Part shown: positions 17,236 to 25,950 of the stretch, one piece after another
How positions within the stretch are numbered: the stretch's first letter is position 1
How the letters are laid out: the number at the start of each line of letters is the position of its first letter
Origin: an uncultured Bacteroides sp.
Lineage (GTDB): Bacteria > Bacteroidota > Bacteroidia > Bacteroidales > Bacteroidaceae
Assembly: GCF_963678425.1 (NCBI RefSeq)
Contig: NZ_OY782857.1
Location: 221,001-285,000, forward strand
Direction of reading: 5' to 3'
DNA: 64,000 nt
Program-made: the position numbers and the translations under genes
Notes under the pieces: generated by a model
Databases searched by the model: none
Told to the model about the DNA's origin: nothing
The model's input: only the letters and a program-made list of their open reading frames with translations

Positions 17236-17991
17236 ATGTATTTAACGGATTTAGAAGAAACACAGTGGCAAGTTATTAAGAAAATCTTGAAGCCACAAGA
17301 GAGAAAGCGAAAATATGATTTACGTAAAATATGGAATGCCATATTTTATGTTGTAAAAACCGGTTGTCAGTGGCGTATGTTGCCTTCAGATTTTCCCTCC
17401 TGGGAATTAGTATACTATTATTATCACAAATGGTCATCTCTTGGTGAATTTGATCTATTACTCAATAATTTACATGAGAAAGTACGTATTTCTATGGGGC
17501 AAAAAGCCGAAGCTAGTCTAGGAATAATGGAGAGTCAAAGTGTACGTTGGGGAAACAACCGTTCCCTTAATGGAGTTGACGGTAATAAGAAAGTCAAAGG
17601 GATTAAACGTCATGTGGTTGTTGACAAGAATGGTTTTCTGATCGCTGTTATGGTAACAATTGCATGTGTGCATGATAGCAAAGCAGCTTATCTGCTTGCC
17701 CGATGTCTGAAAGAATTATGCTGTAATATAAAAGTAATTCTTGCTGATGCCGGTTATCGCGGAGAAGTATCGGAGAAAATAAAGAATACTTTTGGATATT
17801 TGCTGGATATTATAGTCAGCGGAAACAAAGTAAATGGCTTTAAATCAATTAAAAAGAGATGGATTGTTGAAAGAACTTTTTCTTGGTTGGACAACAATAG
17901 AAGGCTCTGCCGAAACAATGAACTTACATTCGATTCGGCTGAGGAAATGGTTAAACTGGCAAACATCAGAATGCTATTGAATAAAATTTAA
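17236..17991 (+). CDS. IS5-family DDE transposase
   Basis: A 251-residue transposase in one uninterrupted frame. The N-terminal half (MYLTDLEETQWQVIKKILKP, CQWRMLPSDFPSWELVYYYY) is the DNA-binding domain DUF4096 typical of IS5-type elements. The DDE residues appear in order: Asp in NGVDGNKKVKG (about 115), Asp in ILADAGYRGE (about 173) and Glu in WIVERTFSWLDNNRRLCRNN (about 214). Many relatives need a -1 frameshift between two frames; this one does not. The start ATG lies 74 bp inside the left repeat. No other copy occurs in the window. Confidence 0.93.
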   Translation: MYLTDLEETQWQVIKKILKPQERKRKYDLRKIWNAIFYVVKTGCQWRMLPSDFPSWELVYYYYHKWSSLGEFDLLLNNLHEKVRISMGQKAEASLGIMESQSVRWGNNRSLNGVDGNKKVKGIKRHVVVDKNGFLIAVMVTIACVHDSKAAYLLARCLKELCCNIKVILADAGYRGEVSEKIKNTFGYLLDIIVSGNKVNGFKSIKKRWIVERTFSWLDNNRRLCRNNELTFDSAEEMVKLANIRMLLNKI

Positions 17992-17999
17992 ACAGGCTC
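17983..17999 (-). repeat. Right terminal inverted repeat of the IS
   Basis: AAAATTTAAACAGGCTC, the exact reverse complement of the left repeat. The transposase stop codon TAA (17989-17991) is part of it. Confidence 0.9.
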
Positions 18000-18002
18000 T
18001 AT

Positions 18003-18350
18003 ATGTCTTGGAATAAAATTTGGCGCCCCTATTATCCCAGCGTTCCAGAAGGGAGCACCTTGCTACCTCCTCCAAATCGACCTTATGTTTTTCTATTTTT
18101 CAATAATAAATATGCAATTGCATTTATCAATGTTAAAATATTGATTATCTGTATATTAATAAGAACATACAAATAACATCAATGTTAATCAAGGAAGGCC
18201 TGTCTGTAAACTAAATTTATATAAAAACATAACATACAGAATAAATCCAAAGCATTCAGATCAAAGAATAATAGACCTCACTATAAGCCTAAAAAGGAAT
18301 CAAAGCCTTATTTTCATGCTTCATTGTACATGCAATACAATAATTATATG
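18003..18350. other. Gene-free stretch right of the IS, with a GC-rich patch
   Basis: No convincing gene is present. Bases 18022-18082 are about 59% G+C, well above the 25-30% on both sides, and look like a fragment of different origin. If the IS and one TAT copy are removed, an open frame of 59 codons runs from the ATG at 17108 through the patch to a stop near 18138; its product resembles nothing I recognise. The remaining 210 bases are AT-rich with no clear motif before the promoter at 18351. Confidence 0.4.
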
Positions 18351-18358
18351 TAAGTTTG
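18351..18358 (+). promoter_or_regulatory. -7 box upstream of the outer-membrane barrel gene
   Basis: TAAGTTTG fits TAnnTTTG and lies 28 bases before the ATG at 18387. No good TTTG -33 box is seen at 19-21 bases; a weak ATTG lies 24 bases upstream. Confidence 0.5.
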
Positions 18359-18386
18359 TCATCAAAATTAAAAAACTTATTGATTT

Positions 18387-19064
18387 ATGAAAAAGATTTT
18401 TAGCACTATTTTGATAGCGATATGTTTGTTTATAGCTATCCCAGCACAAGCACAAATTAAACTTGGTGTTAAAGGAGGATTAAACCTTTCAAATGCTGAT
18501 TTCTCAGGATTGAAGAGTAATTTCAAAACTGAAAACATGAATGGATTCTTTATTGGTCCAATGGTGGATATTAATATTCCAATTGTAGGCTTAGGACTCG
18601 ATGGAGCATTACTTTATGCAGAAAAAGGAACTAAGTTTACTAATACAATCAGCAACGATAATGTCACAAATAAGCAGAAAACAATCGAGGTTCCGGTCAA
18701 TCTGAAATATTCTATTGGCTTAGGAAGCATGGCAAGTATATTCTTAGCTGCCGGTCCTAATTTCTCATTCGACATTAACAGCGATAACCTGACCACCGAT
18801 TTAGTAAATATTGCTAATACAACAATGCAAGGTTCAACACCTTCCATCGAGAGGAAGAATGCAGAGGTTTCATTGAATATTGGGGGTGGCGTTAAGCTTC
18901 TCAACCATTTGCAGGTTGGACTAAACTACAACTTGCCTCTAACTGATTCTGCAAAAGAAAATTTCGCAAGTGGTAATTTAGGCGAATTAGCCAGCGTTAT
19001 AAGCGGAACATCCTTTAAGAGTAAAACAAAAGTTTGGCAAGTATCTGTAGCTTATATTTTCTAA
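18387..19064 (+). CDS. Outer-membrane beta-barrel (porin-like) protein
   Basis: A 225-residue secreted protein with a Sec signal peptide (MKKIFSTILIAICLFIAIPA, cleavage probably after AQA near residue 22). The mature protein begins QIKLGVKGGLNLSNADFSG, the hallmark of the OMP_b-brl family common in Bacteroidota, followed by alternating amphipathic strands (FFIGPMVDINIPIVGLGLDG, LQVGLNYNLPL) and a last strand ending WQVSVAYIF with a terminal aromatic. It should form a small eight-stranded barrel. It stands alone between a promoter and a terminator. The substrate or role is unknown. Confidence 0.85.
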   Translation: MKKIFSTILIAICLFIAIPAQAQIKLGVKGGLNLSNADFSGLKSNFKTENMNGFFIGPMVDINIPIVGLGLDGALLYAEKGTKFTNTISNDNVTNKQKTIEVPVNLKYSIGLGSMASIFLAAGPNFSFDINSDNLTTDLVNIANTTMQGSTPSIERKNAEVSLNIGGGVKLLNHLQVGLNYNLPLTDSAKENFASGNLGELASVISGTSFKSKTKVWQVSVAYIF

Positions 19065-19088
19065 AAAATATATACTATATAAAATAAG

Positions 19089-19124
19089 AAGGAGGTTTCT
19101 CATTTTGGGAAGCTTCCTTTTTTA
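19089..19124 (+). terminator. Terminator after the barrel protein gene
   Basis: A hairpin with arms AAGGAGGTTTC (19089-19099) and GAAGCTTCCTT (19109-19119), pairing at 9 of 11 positions, is followed by a T run. It lies 25 bases after the stop codon and directly before the priA promoter. Confidence 0.65.
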
Positions 19125-19132
19125 TATCTTTG
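19125..19132 (+). promoter_or_regulatory. -7 box of the priA promoter
   Basis: TATCTTTG fits TAnnTTTG and lies 22 bases before the GTG start of priA. A TTTG at 19104-19107 sits 17 bases upstream, slightly closer than usual and inside the preceding terminator loop. Confidence 0.55.
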
Positions 19133-19153
19133 CCAAACTAATAAAGAAACAGT

Positions 19154-21613
19154 GTGAAAAAATTTGCAGACGTTATATTACCTCTTCCACTACCCAAATG
19201 TTTTACTTATTCTCTGCCTGAAGATATGGCAGAAAAAGTACATATCGGATGCCGTGTGATTGTTCCTTTCGGACGCAAAAAGTTCTATACAGCAATAGCA
19301 TATAACATACATTATTCTTTTCCTGAAGGATACGAAACAAAAGAGATTACAACAATCCTTGATACAGAACCTATCCTCCTTCCACTGCAGTTTAAATTCT
19401 GGGAATGGCTTTCTTCTTATTATCTTTGCACACAAGGTGATGTCTATAAAGCAGCGTTACCCTCCGGATTAAAGCTGGAGAGTGAAACAATTGTAGAATA
19501 CAATCCTGATTTTGAATATGAAGTTCCTTTATCAGACCGAGAACAGATATTGATGGGTCTGTTAAAAAACAAAACGGAACAAACAGTTAGCCAGTTAGAG
19601 AAGGATAGCGGTTTAAAGAACCTTTTACCTGCTATTAAATCCCTGTTGGATAAAGAAGCCATCTTTGTTAAAGAGGAACTAAAACGGAATTATCAACCGA
19701 AACTCGAAGTCCGTGTCCGTTTAGCCGAATCGGCCAAAAGTGAAGAACAGCTAAACAAGTTGTTCACAGAATTGGCTCGTGCACAAAAACAGCTAGCCCT
19801 TTTGATGAAGTACCTCGAGCTTTCTCACTTCCTTAACATTGGAACAATGAAAGAAGTGAGTAAAAAAGAGCTCATTAAAAAAGCAGAGACTTCTCCCGCT
19901 GCATTCAATAGCCTTATTGAGAAAAAAGTATTTGAGGTTTACCGTCAAGAGATTGGCCGGTTAGCAACCACTAACCTATCAACCGTTGGAATAAATCCGC
20001 TTAACGAATATCAGTTGCAAGCCTTTCAAGAGATACAAACCTGCTTCAAGAAGAAGAATGTCTGCTTGCTTCATGGAGTAACTTCAAGCGGAAAGACTGA
20101 AGTTTATATTCATCTTATCGAGAAAACGATAAAGGCTGGAAAACAAGTTCTTTATTTACTACCGGAGATTGCCCTGACAACACAGATAACAGAACGCTTA
20201 AAACGAGTATTTGGAAATAAACTAGGCATTTATCATTCTAAGTTCTCGGATGCCGAAAGAGTAGAAATATGGCGTAAGCAATTAGGAAACGAAGGTTATG
20301 ACATTATCCTTGGCGTTCGTTCCTCCATATTCCTACCTTTCCATAACCTTGGCTTAGTGATTGTGGATGAGGAACACGAAAACACGTATAAGCAATACGA
20401 TCCTGCACCACGTTATCATGCACGTAATGCAGCAATTGTTCTGGCTTCTTTATATGGTGCAAAAACATTATTAGGTACTGCCACTCCTTCAGTAGAAACT
20501 TACTATAATGTTACGACCGGTAAATATGGATTAGTAGAACTAAACGAACGATACCAGGATATTCAGCTACCTGAAATTCTTCCTGTAGACATTAAGGAGC
20601 TTGCACGCAAAAAACGGATGAACGGACAATTCTCTCCTTTATTACTTGAGCGTGTACGCAATGCACTAGAACACAAAGAACAAGTTATACTCTTTCAGAA
20701 TCGCAGAGGTTTTGCTCCTATGATTGAATGTAAAACCTGCGGTTGGGTTCCTAAATGCAAAAACTGCGATGTGAGCCTCACCTATCATAAAGGGATCAGT
20801 CAACTCACCTGCCACTATTGTGGTTACACCTACCAGGTACCACATTCTTGCCCGGCTTGCGAAAGCGTGGAATTAGTAAACCGGGGCTTTGGAACCGAAA
20901 AGGTAGAAGATGATATTAAAGCGATATTTCCTGAGGCAAAGGTTGCCCGAATGGATTTGGATACCACTCGTACCCGCACGGCTTATGAAAAGATTATTGC
21001 AAATTTTGAACAGGGGAAAACGGATATACTTATCGGCACACAGATGGTTTCGAAAGGACTAGATTTTGACAACGTTAGTGTGGTAGGAATACTGAATGCT
21101 GACACAATGCTTAATTATCCGGATTTTCGTTCTTACGAACGGGCTTTTCAGCTGATGGCACAAGTCTCGGGAAGAGCAGGAAGAAAGAATAAGCAAGGGC
21201 TGGTTGTGTTGCAGACGAAATCAATTGATCATCCCATTATTCACCAGGTAATAGCCAACAATTATCAACAGATGTACGCTGATCAGCTGGCAGAACGTCA
21301 GATGTTCCGTTATCCGCCATATTACAGGTTAGTATATGTGTACCTTAAAAACCGGAATGTAGACTTACTGGACATCATGGCACGCACAATGGCAGAAAGA
21401 CTTTCAAACATTTTCGGTAGTCGTGTTCTGGGACCGGATAATCCGCCCGTATCTCGTATTCAGTCCCTGTTTATCAAGAAGATTATTGTGAAAATTGAAA
21501 GCAACGCATCAATGGAAAAAGCGCGCAGACTCTTATTGCAGGTGCAAAAAGAAATGATAGAAGACGAACGCTTTAAATCTCTGATCGTATATTATGATGT
21601 AGATCCATTTTAA
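19154..21613 (+). CDS. priA: Primosomal protein N' (replication restart helicase PriA)
   Basis: 3'-to-5' DNA helicase that reloads the replisome at collapsed forks. The 819-residue protein starts at a GTG codon (MKKFADVILPLPLPKCFTYS). In order: the 3'-DNA-binding domain, the winged helix, a DEAD-type helicase core with Walker A GVTSSGKTEVY (about 308-318) and DEEH, the zinc-binding insertion with eight cysteines in CxxC pairs (about 529-577, CKTCGWVPKCKNC ... CHYCGY ... CPAC), then the second RecA-like domain with QVSGRAGR. It has a short leader and is followed after 3 bp by the phosphatase gene, so the two form an operon. Confidence 0.97.
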   Translation: MKKFADVILPLPLPKCFTYSLPEDMAEKVHIGCRVIVPFGRKKFYTAIAYNIHYSFPEGYETKEITTILDTEPILLPLQFKFWEWLSSYYLCTQGDVYKAALPSGLKLESETIVEYNPDFEYEVPLSDREQILMGLLKNKTEQTVSQLEKDSGLKNLLPAIKSLLDKEAIFVKEELKRNYQPKLEVRVRLAESAKSEEQLNKLFTELARAQKQLALLMKYLELSHFLNIGTMKEVSKKELIKKAETSPAAFNSLIEKKVFEVYRQEIGRLATTNLSTVGINPLNEYQLQAFQEIQTCFKKKNVCLLHGVTSSGKTEVYIHLIEKTIKAGKQVLYLLPEIALTTQITERLKRVFGNKLGIYHSKFSDAERVEIWRKQLGNEGYDIILGVRSSIFLPFHNLGLVIVDEEHENTYKQYDPAPRYHARNAAIVLASLYGAKTLLGTATPSVETYYNVTTGKYGLVELNERYQDIQLPEILPVDIKELARKKRMNGQFSPLLLERVRNALEHKEQVILFQNRRGFAPMIECKTCGWVPKCKNCDVSLTYHKGISQLTCHYCGYTYQVPHSCPACESVELVNRGFGTEKVEDDIKAIFPEAKVARMDLDTTRTRTAYEKIIANFEQGKTDILIGTQMVSKGLDFDNVSVVGILNADTMLNYPDFRSYERAFQLMAQVSGRAGRKNKQGLVVLQTKSIDHPIIHQVIANNYQQMYADQLAERQMFRYPPYYRLVYVYLKNRNVDLLDIMARTMAERLSNIFGSRVLGPDNPPVSRIQSLFIKKIIVKIESNASMEKARRLLLQVQKEMIEDERFKSLIVYYDVDPF

Positions 21614-21616
21614 TTT

Positions 21617-22108
21617 ATGAATGAAAAAATAGAAAAAAGAATCCTTTTCGTCTGTCTCGGCAACATCTGTCGTTCACCACTGGCAGAAGGAATTATGCAA
21701 ACTTATCTTGAAAGAGAAGGACTGGAAAACACGATCAAAGTGGACTCCGCAGGCATACTAAGTTATCATCAGGGGGAATTGCCGGATCCGCGAATGCGCA
21801 CACATGCAATAAAGCGTGGATACAATCTGGTTAGCAGATCCCGACCAGTAAAGGGTGACGACTTTGATAATTTTGACCTTATATTAGGTATGGACGACCG
21901 AAACATTAATGATCTCAGGGAATTGGCTCCATCTCCTGAAGCGCAGCAAAAGATACGCCGCATGGCGGATTTCTGTCAACGCATTCCCGCAGATTGTGTA
22001 CCTGACCCCTACTTTGGCGGGGCATCAGGATTTGAACACGTTTTAGATATCTTGGAGGATGCTTGTGAAGGATTGCTGAAATATTTAAAAAACAGCCTGA
22101 AAGAATAA
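21617..22108 (+). CDS. Low-molecular-weight protein tyrosine phosphatase
   Basis: A 163-residue phosphatase with the P-loop CLGNICRS (Cys13 to Arg19, the CX5R nucleophile loop) at the N-terminus and the general acid in VPDPYFGG (Asp about 131). It should dephosphorylate phosphotyrosine proteins in the cytosol; in many bacteria the partner is a tyrosine kinase of capsule export, but none is nearby. It begins 3 bp after priA. A 78-bp phased repeat begins 7 bp after its stop codon. Confidence 0.92.
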   Translation: MNEKIEKRILFVCLGNICRSPLAEGIMQTYLEREGLENTIKVDSAGILSYHQGELPDPRMRTHAIKRGYNLVSRSRPVKGDDFDNFDLILGMDDRNINDLRELAPSPEAQQKIRRMADFCQRIPADCVPDPYFGGASGFEHVLDILEDACEGLLKYLKNSLKE

Positions 22109-22114
22109 TCTTTT

Positions 22115-22192
22115 CTTGTACAAAAGAATGCATTCTTCTGTACAAAAGAATTAATTATCTTGTACAAAAGAAAACAATGTTTTGTACAAGAC
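22115..22192. repeat. Dispersed 78-bp element, copy A: four TGTACA dyads on a 22-bp pitch
   Basis: Four TGTACA hexamers begin at 22117, 22139, 22161 and 22183, exactly 22 bp apart. Each is embedded in TTCT-TGTACA-AAAGAA-like sequence, so both the hexamers and the intervals between them are near-palindromic; the first pair forms a 30-base dyad with one mismatch. A second copy at 50753-50830 aligns over all 78 positions without a gap (70 of 78 identical). Copy A lies between two convergent gene ends and codes for nothing itself. It could be a multi-site protein target, a folded RNA at the 3' ends, or a dispersed repeat family. Confidence 0.9.
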
Positions 22193-22202
22193 AACACAAG
22201 TT

Positions 22203-24272
22203 TTACTTGATTCCTGTCTTTTTTAATTCCGGATAACTGATTCGTGTATGATAAACTGTACGAAGTTTCTCTTTAAACACTAATTTTACAGTAGCTATAT
22301 CCTTAAACGTAATAGGGCAATATTTAAAGAATCCCTCCTCCACTTGTGAATCAATAATCTTATCCACCAAACTATTGATAGACTCTTCCGTATATTCGGA
22401 TAAGCTACGTGAAGCAGCTTCCACAGAATCCGCCATCATCAGGATGGCCGTTTCTTTGGAAAAGGGATTAGGGCCCGGATAAGTAAAGACTTCTTCATCA
22501 ATATCTTTATCCGGATTTTCATTTTTATAAGAGACATAAAAATATTTTGTTTTACCCGTACCATGGTGTGTGCTGATAAAATCTTTAATTACTTTCGGTA
22601 AGTCGTTTTTTTCAGCCAGTTTTAGCCCGTCAGACACATGGCTAATAACCACTTGTGCGCTCTGTTCATAGCTTAACGACTTATGCGGATTTACCCCCGA
22701 CTGATTCTCTGTAAAGAATGCAGGGTTTTCCATTTTTCCAATATCATGATATAGAGCTCCAGTTCTTACAAGCTGGCTTTTCCCACCCACTCTGATAGCA
22801 GCTTCAGCAGCCAGATTCGACACCTGCATGGAGTGTTGAAATGTTCCAGGCGCCACTTCCGACAATTTCCGCAACAAGTCGTTGTTGATATTAGAAAGTT
22901 CTACCAAAGTTACATTGGAAGTAAATCCAAACGTTTTTTCCAGAAGGAATAGAAAAGGGTAAGCGAAGAGTAACAAAATGCCATTTATAACAAAGTTCAG
23001 ATACATACCTAAATTGATTTTCGAAATATCATTTTCGTGAATCAGTTCTAGAGAAAAATTCAAAGCAACGTAACTTAGCACAATTAAAAGAGCCGACCGG
23101 AATAATTGAGAGCGTTGAGACAATTCACGCAAACTATAGATAGCCACAATTCCAGCCGTCAACTGCAATATAATAAATTCGTAAGGATAACGCAATGTTA
23201 TGGAGCATAGTAAAATAGTTATCGTATGAGTCATGAAGGCTGTCCGCGAATCAAGAAAGACTCGGATAACAATGGGCATCATCGCGTAAGGAATCATATA
23301 AACGTTTAAAATATTATACTTTACCATTAAAGCCGTTAGTACTGAGTAAAAGATAGTAAGTGCAAACAGCAATGACAATCCCCCCTTATGTTGGTAATAA
23401 TCCTTCCTAAACAAATCAAGATAAAGCATGAAATAAAACATCAAAACACAGACAAATAATATCTGTCCCACAAAAATGAGACGTTGTTGGTCAATAGAGC
23501 TACTTCTTTTTATAGATTCCTTTTTGAGAGATTCAAGGATACGATAGGTACGATCATTTAGTATTTCACCCCTATCTATAATTTTCTGACCAGATTGAAC
23601 CAAACCACTGGCAAAGGAAATAGTGCCTAAAAGCTCATTCCTTGCCCCATCGGATTTCCTTTTATCGTATCTCAAATTAGGAATAATATAATTATCCAGA
23701 TCGCATTGACGAAGTATTTCCTTACTGAATTGAACAGTGTCAGCATTCAGTAAATATTCATAGGCAGTTTTAATCGTATAAAGTTCAGAAGCAGGTTTGG
23801 CATTTGCCATTTTCTCTTGCGCCACCATTACTGTCTGAATATGTTGTTTCTTTAAATCTGTCATTTGAGCACTAGGTACAATGCCAATCTTGTAAATGTG
23901 CTGCAATATTGTGTTTACATGTTGATAATAACGAATTGAAGGGATTTTATTTTTCAGTTTCTGCTGAGAATCGGCTTTAAACTTCACAAGAGCCTTTTGC
24001 TCCATAGTTTGATTATATACAAAATATGGTTGGTAAAACCTCAGAATACTGTCTTGTTGCTGCCTGACAAGTGCCTCATCCTTATAAATAGGGAAATCAA
24101 AGGAGGCAGTTAGCAGTCCATATTTCCAAGGTTTATCAATATCAAATTGATAGTTAAACTTCCCGCTGCGAGGCAAAAAATTGACTATCACTGCCACAGT
24201 AGCCAGAAAAATCAGCGCCTTATATATCAAATCTTTATATGAAGAGCGTTTTCTATTCCTTAACTTATTCAT
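22203..24272 (-). CDS. 7TM-HD membrane phosphohydrolase, probable c-di-AMP phosphodiesterase (PgpH type)
   Basis: A 689-residue inner-membrane protein from the ATG at 24270-24272 (MNKLRNRKRSSYKDLIYKAL); an in-frame ATG 13 codons upstream is less likely. It has one N-terminal membrane segment, a large extracytoplasmic 7TMR-HD domain (about 45-270), seven hydrophobic segments (about 280-465) and a cytosolic HD domain with HSMQVSNLAAEAAIRVGG, YHDIGKM and STHHGTGKTKYFY. PgpH relatives hydrolyse c-di-AMP to pApA; the metal-binding His and Asp residues are present. It is transcribed alone, divergent from gltX. Confidence 0.88.
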   Translation of the reverse strand: MNKLRNRKRSSYKDLIYKALIFLATVAVIVNFLPRSGKFNYQFDIDKPWKYGLLTASFDFPIYKDEALVRQQQDSILRFYQPYFVYNQTMEQKALVKFKADSQQKLKNKIPSIRYYQHVNTILQHIYKIGIVPSAQMTDLKKQHIQTVMVAQEKMANAKPASELYTIKTAYEYLLNADTVQFSKEILRQCDLDNYIIPNLRYDKRKSDGARNELLGTISFASGLVQSGQKIIDRGEILNDRTYRILESLKKESIKRSSSIDQQRLIFVGQILFVCVLMFYFMLYLDLFRKDYYQHKGGLSLLFALTIFYSVLTALMVKYNILNVYMIPYAMMPIVIRVFLDSRTAFMTHTITILLCSITLRYPYEFIILQLTAGIVAIYSLRELSQRSQLFRSALLIVLSYVALNFSLELIHENDISKINLGMYLNFVINGILLLFAYPFLFLLEKTFGFTSNVTLVELSNINNDLLRKLSEVAPGTFQHSMQVSNLAAEAAIRVGGKSQLVRTGALYHDIGKMENPAFFTENQSGVNPHKSLSYEQSAQVVISHVSDGLKLAEKNDLPKVIKDFISTHHGTGKTKYFYVSYKNENPDKDIDEEVFTYPGPNPFSKETAILMMADSVEAASRSLSEYTEESINSLVDKIIDSQVEEGFFKYCPITFKDIATVKLVFKEKLRTVYHTRISYPELKKTGIK

Positions 24273-24383
24273 TTGGATATAAATTTTGGCGAAAATTACA
24301 AAAAAAAACAATAAGATTACTCTTTTTAGTCATTTAGACCAACACAAACACAAAAGTTATGCTGTAGTTCGAAAAAAATAAAT

Positions 24384-24391
24384 TAATTTTG
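24384..24391 (+). promoter_or_regulatory. -7 box of the gltX promoter, GC-rich start region
   Basis: TAATTTTG fits TAnnTTTG and is followed by CCCCG; the same 13 bases TAATTTTGCCCCG occur at the rpsU promoter. It lies 29 bases before the gltX ATG. No clear -33 TTTG is seen. Confidence 0.6.
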
Positions 24392-24419
24392 CCCCGATTT
24401 TATATTTTATTAAAGCAAT

Positions 24420-25940
24420 ATGACAGAAAGAAAAGTAAGAGTTCGTTTTGCTCCAAGTCCAACAGGAGCATTACATATTGGCGGAGTACGCACAGCATTA
24501 TACAATTATTTATTTGCCCGCCAACATGATGGGGAAATGATATTTCGCATAGAAGACACTGATTCTCACCGATTTGTTCCTGGGGCAGAAGAATACATCA
24601 TTGAGGCTTTCCAATGGTTAGGAATTAAGTTCGATGAAGGAGTAAGCTTTGGTGGAAACTATGGACCTTACCGTCAATCTGAACGCAGAGAAATATACAA
24701 GAAGTATGTAACAATCTTATTAGATAACAAGAAAGCATACATCGCTTTTGATACACCTGAAGAGCTGGAAGCCAAACGCACAGAAATACAAAATTTTCAA
24801 TATGATGCTTCTACCCGGCTCTTTATGCGTAATTCTTTGACTCTTTCCGCAGAAGAAGTTAACAGCTTAATCAATTCAGGGAAACAATACGTAGTAAGGA
24901 TGAAGATTGAGCCTAACGAAGACGTTCATGTTCATGATATAATCCGCGGAGAAGTCATCATCAATTCTTCTATTTTGGACGATAAAGTTTTATATAAATC
25001 TGCAGATGAATTGCCAACCTATCATCTCGCCAATATCGTGGATGATCATTTAATGGAAGTATCCCACGTAATACGTGGAGAAGAATGGTTGCCTTCTGCA
25101 CCATTACATGTACTTCTTTACCGTGCCTTTGGATGGGAAGATACGATGCCGGAATTTGCTCACCTTCCGCTTTTACTTAAACCGGACGGAAATGGCAAAC
25201 TCAGTAAACGAGATGGAGATCGTCTTGGGTTCCCAGTGTTCCCTTTGCAATGGAACGATCCTAAAACCGGAGAAATATCTTCAGGTTACCGCGAGACCGG
25301 TTATCTGCCTGAAGCTGTGATCAATTTCCTTGCACTTCTTGGATGGAATCCAGGTAATGATCAGGAAATTATGTCAATGGAAGAACTCATTAAACTATTT
25401 GATCTCCAGAGATGTAGCAAGGCCGGTGCAAAATTTGATTACGAAAAAGGTAAATGGTTCAACCACCAGTATATCCAGTTAAAATCTAACGAAGAGATAG
25501 CAACACTATTTTTGCCGTACCTGAAAGAACAAGGCATGGAAGCTCCGTTTGATAAGGTTGTTACAGTTGTAGGTTTAATGAAAGAACGCGTAAGCTTTGT
25601 GAAAGATCTTTGGGAACAATGCAAGTTCTTCTTTATAGCGCCAACAGAATACGATGAAAAAACGATAAAAAAACGCTGGAAAGAAGATTCTCCTGTACAA
25701 ATGACAGAGCTTATGCACGTACTTGAGGCTATTGATGATTTTTCTCTGGAAAATCAGGAAAAAATTGTAATGGATTGGATTGCTAGCAAAGAATATCATC
25801 TTGGAAATATCATGAATGCTTTCCGTCTTACTCTTGTTGGAGAAGGAAAAGGACCACACATGTTTGACATCTCCGCTGTATTAGGGAAAGAAGAAACCGT
25901 TGCCCGAATGAAAAGAGCAATAGATGTTATAAAGAAGTAA
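24420..25940 (+). CDS. gltX: Glutamyl-tRNA synthetase
   Basis: Charges tRNA-Glu with glutamate. The 506-residue class I enzyme has the HIGH-type motif in APSPTGALHIGG (about 11-22) and the KMSKS-type loop GNGKLSKRDGDR (about 257-268), then the anticodon-binding helical domain. The length agrees with the Bacteroidota enzymes. It heads an operon with waaA, which starts 10 bp downstream. Confidence 0.97.
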   Translation: MTERKVRVRFAPSPTGALHIGGVRTALYNYLFARQHDGEMIFRIEDTDSHRFVPGAEEYIIEAFQWLGIKFDEGVSFGGNYGPYRQSERREIYKKYVTILLDNKKAYIAFDTPEELEAKRTEIQNFQYDASTRLFMRNSLTLSAEEVNSLINSGKQYVVRMKIEPNEDVHVHDIIRGEVIINSSILDDKVLYKSADELPTYHLANIVDDHLMEVSHVIRGEEWLPSAPLHVLLYRAFGWEDTMPEFAHLPLLLKPDGNGKLSKRDGDRLGFPVFPLQWNDPKTGEISSGYRETGYLPEAVINFLALLGWNPGNDQEIMSMEELIKLFDLQRCSKAGAKFDYEKGKWFNHQYIQLKSNEEIATLFLPYLKEQGMEAPFDKVVTVVGLMKERVSFVKDLWEQCKFFFIAPTEYDEKTIKKRWKEDSPVQMTELMHVLEAIDDFSLENQEKIVMDWIASKEYHLGNIMNAFRLTLVGEGKGPHMFDISAVLGKEETVARMKRAIDVIKK

Positions 25941-25950
25941 AAGAGCTGAA

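Larger units (their letters stand above)
17146..17999 (+). mobile_element. Complete IS5-family insertion sequence, 854 bp
   Basis: The element is bounded by perfect 17-bp inverted repeats, GAGCCTGTTTAAATTTT at 17146-17162 and its exact reverse complement at 17983-17999, and carries one intact transposase gene whose stop codon lies inside the right repeat. A 3-bp direct repeat TAT flanks both ends (17143-17145 and 18000-18002), fitting a short target duplication, though three bases could match by chance. It sits next to the point where the gene order departs from the expected rpoC-DUF3467-rpsL arrangement. With both ends and the reading frame intact it may still be mobile. Confidence 0.9.

Noticed and set aside
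22115..22192. Regularly spaced short repeats resembling a CRISPR array
   Set aside because: The pitch is only 22 bp, there are no unique spacers of 30 or more bases, the same 78 bp recur elsewhere in the window, and no cas gene is present.
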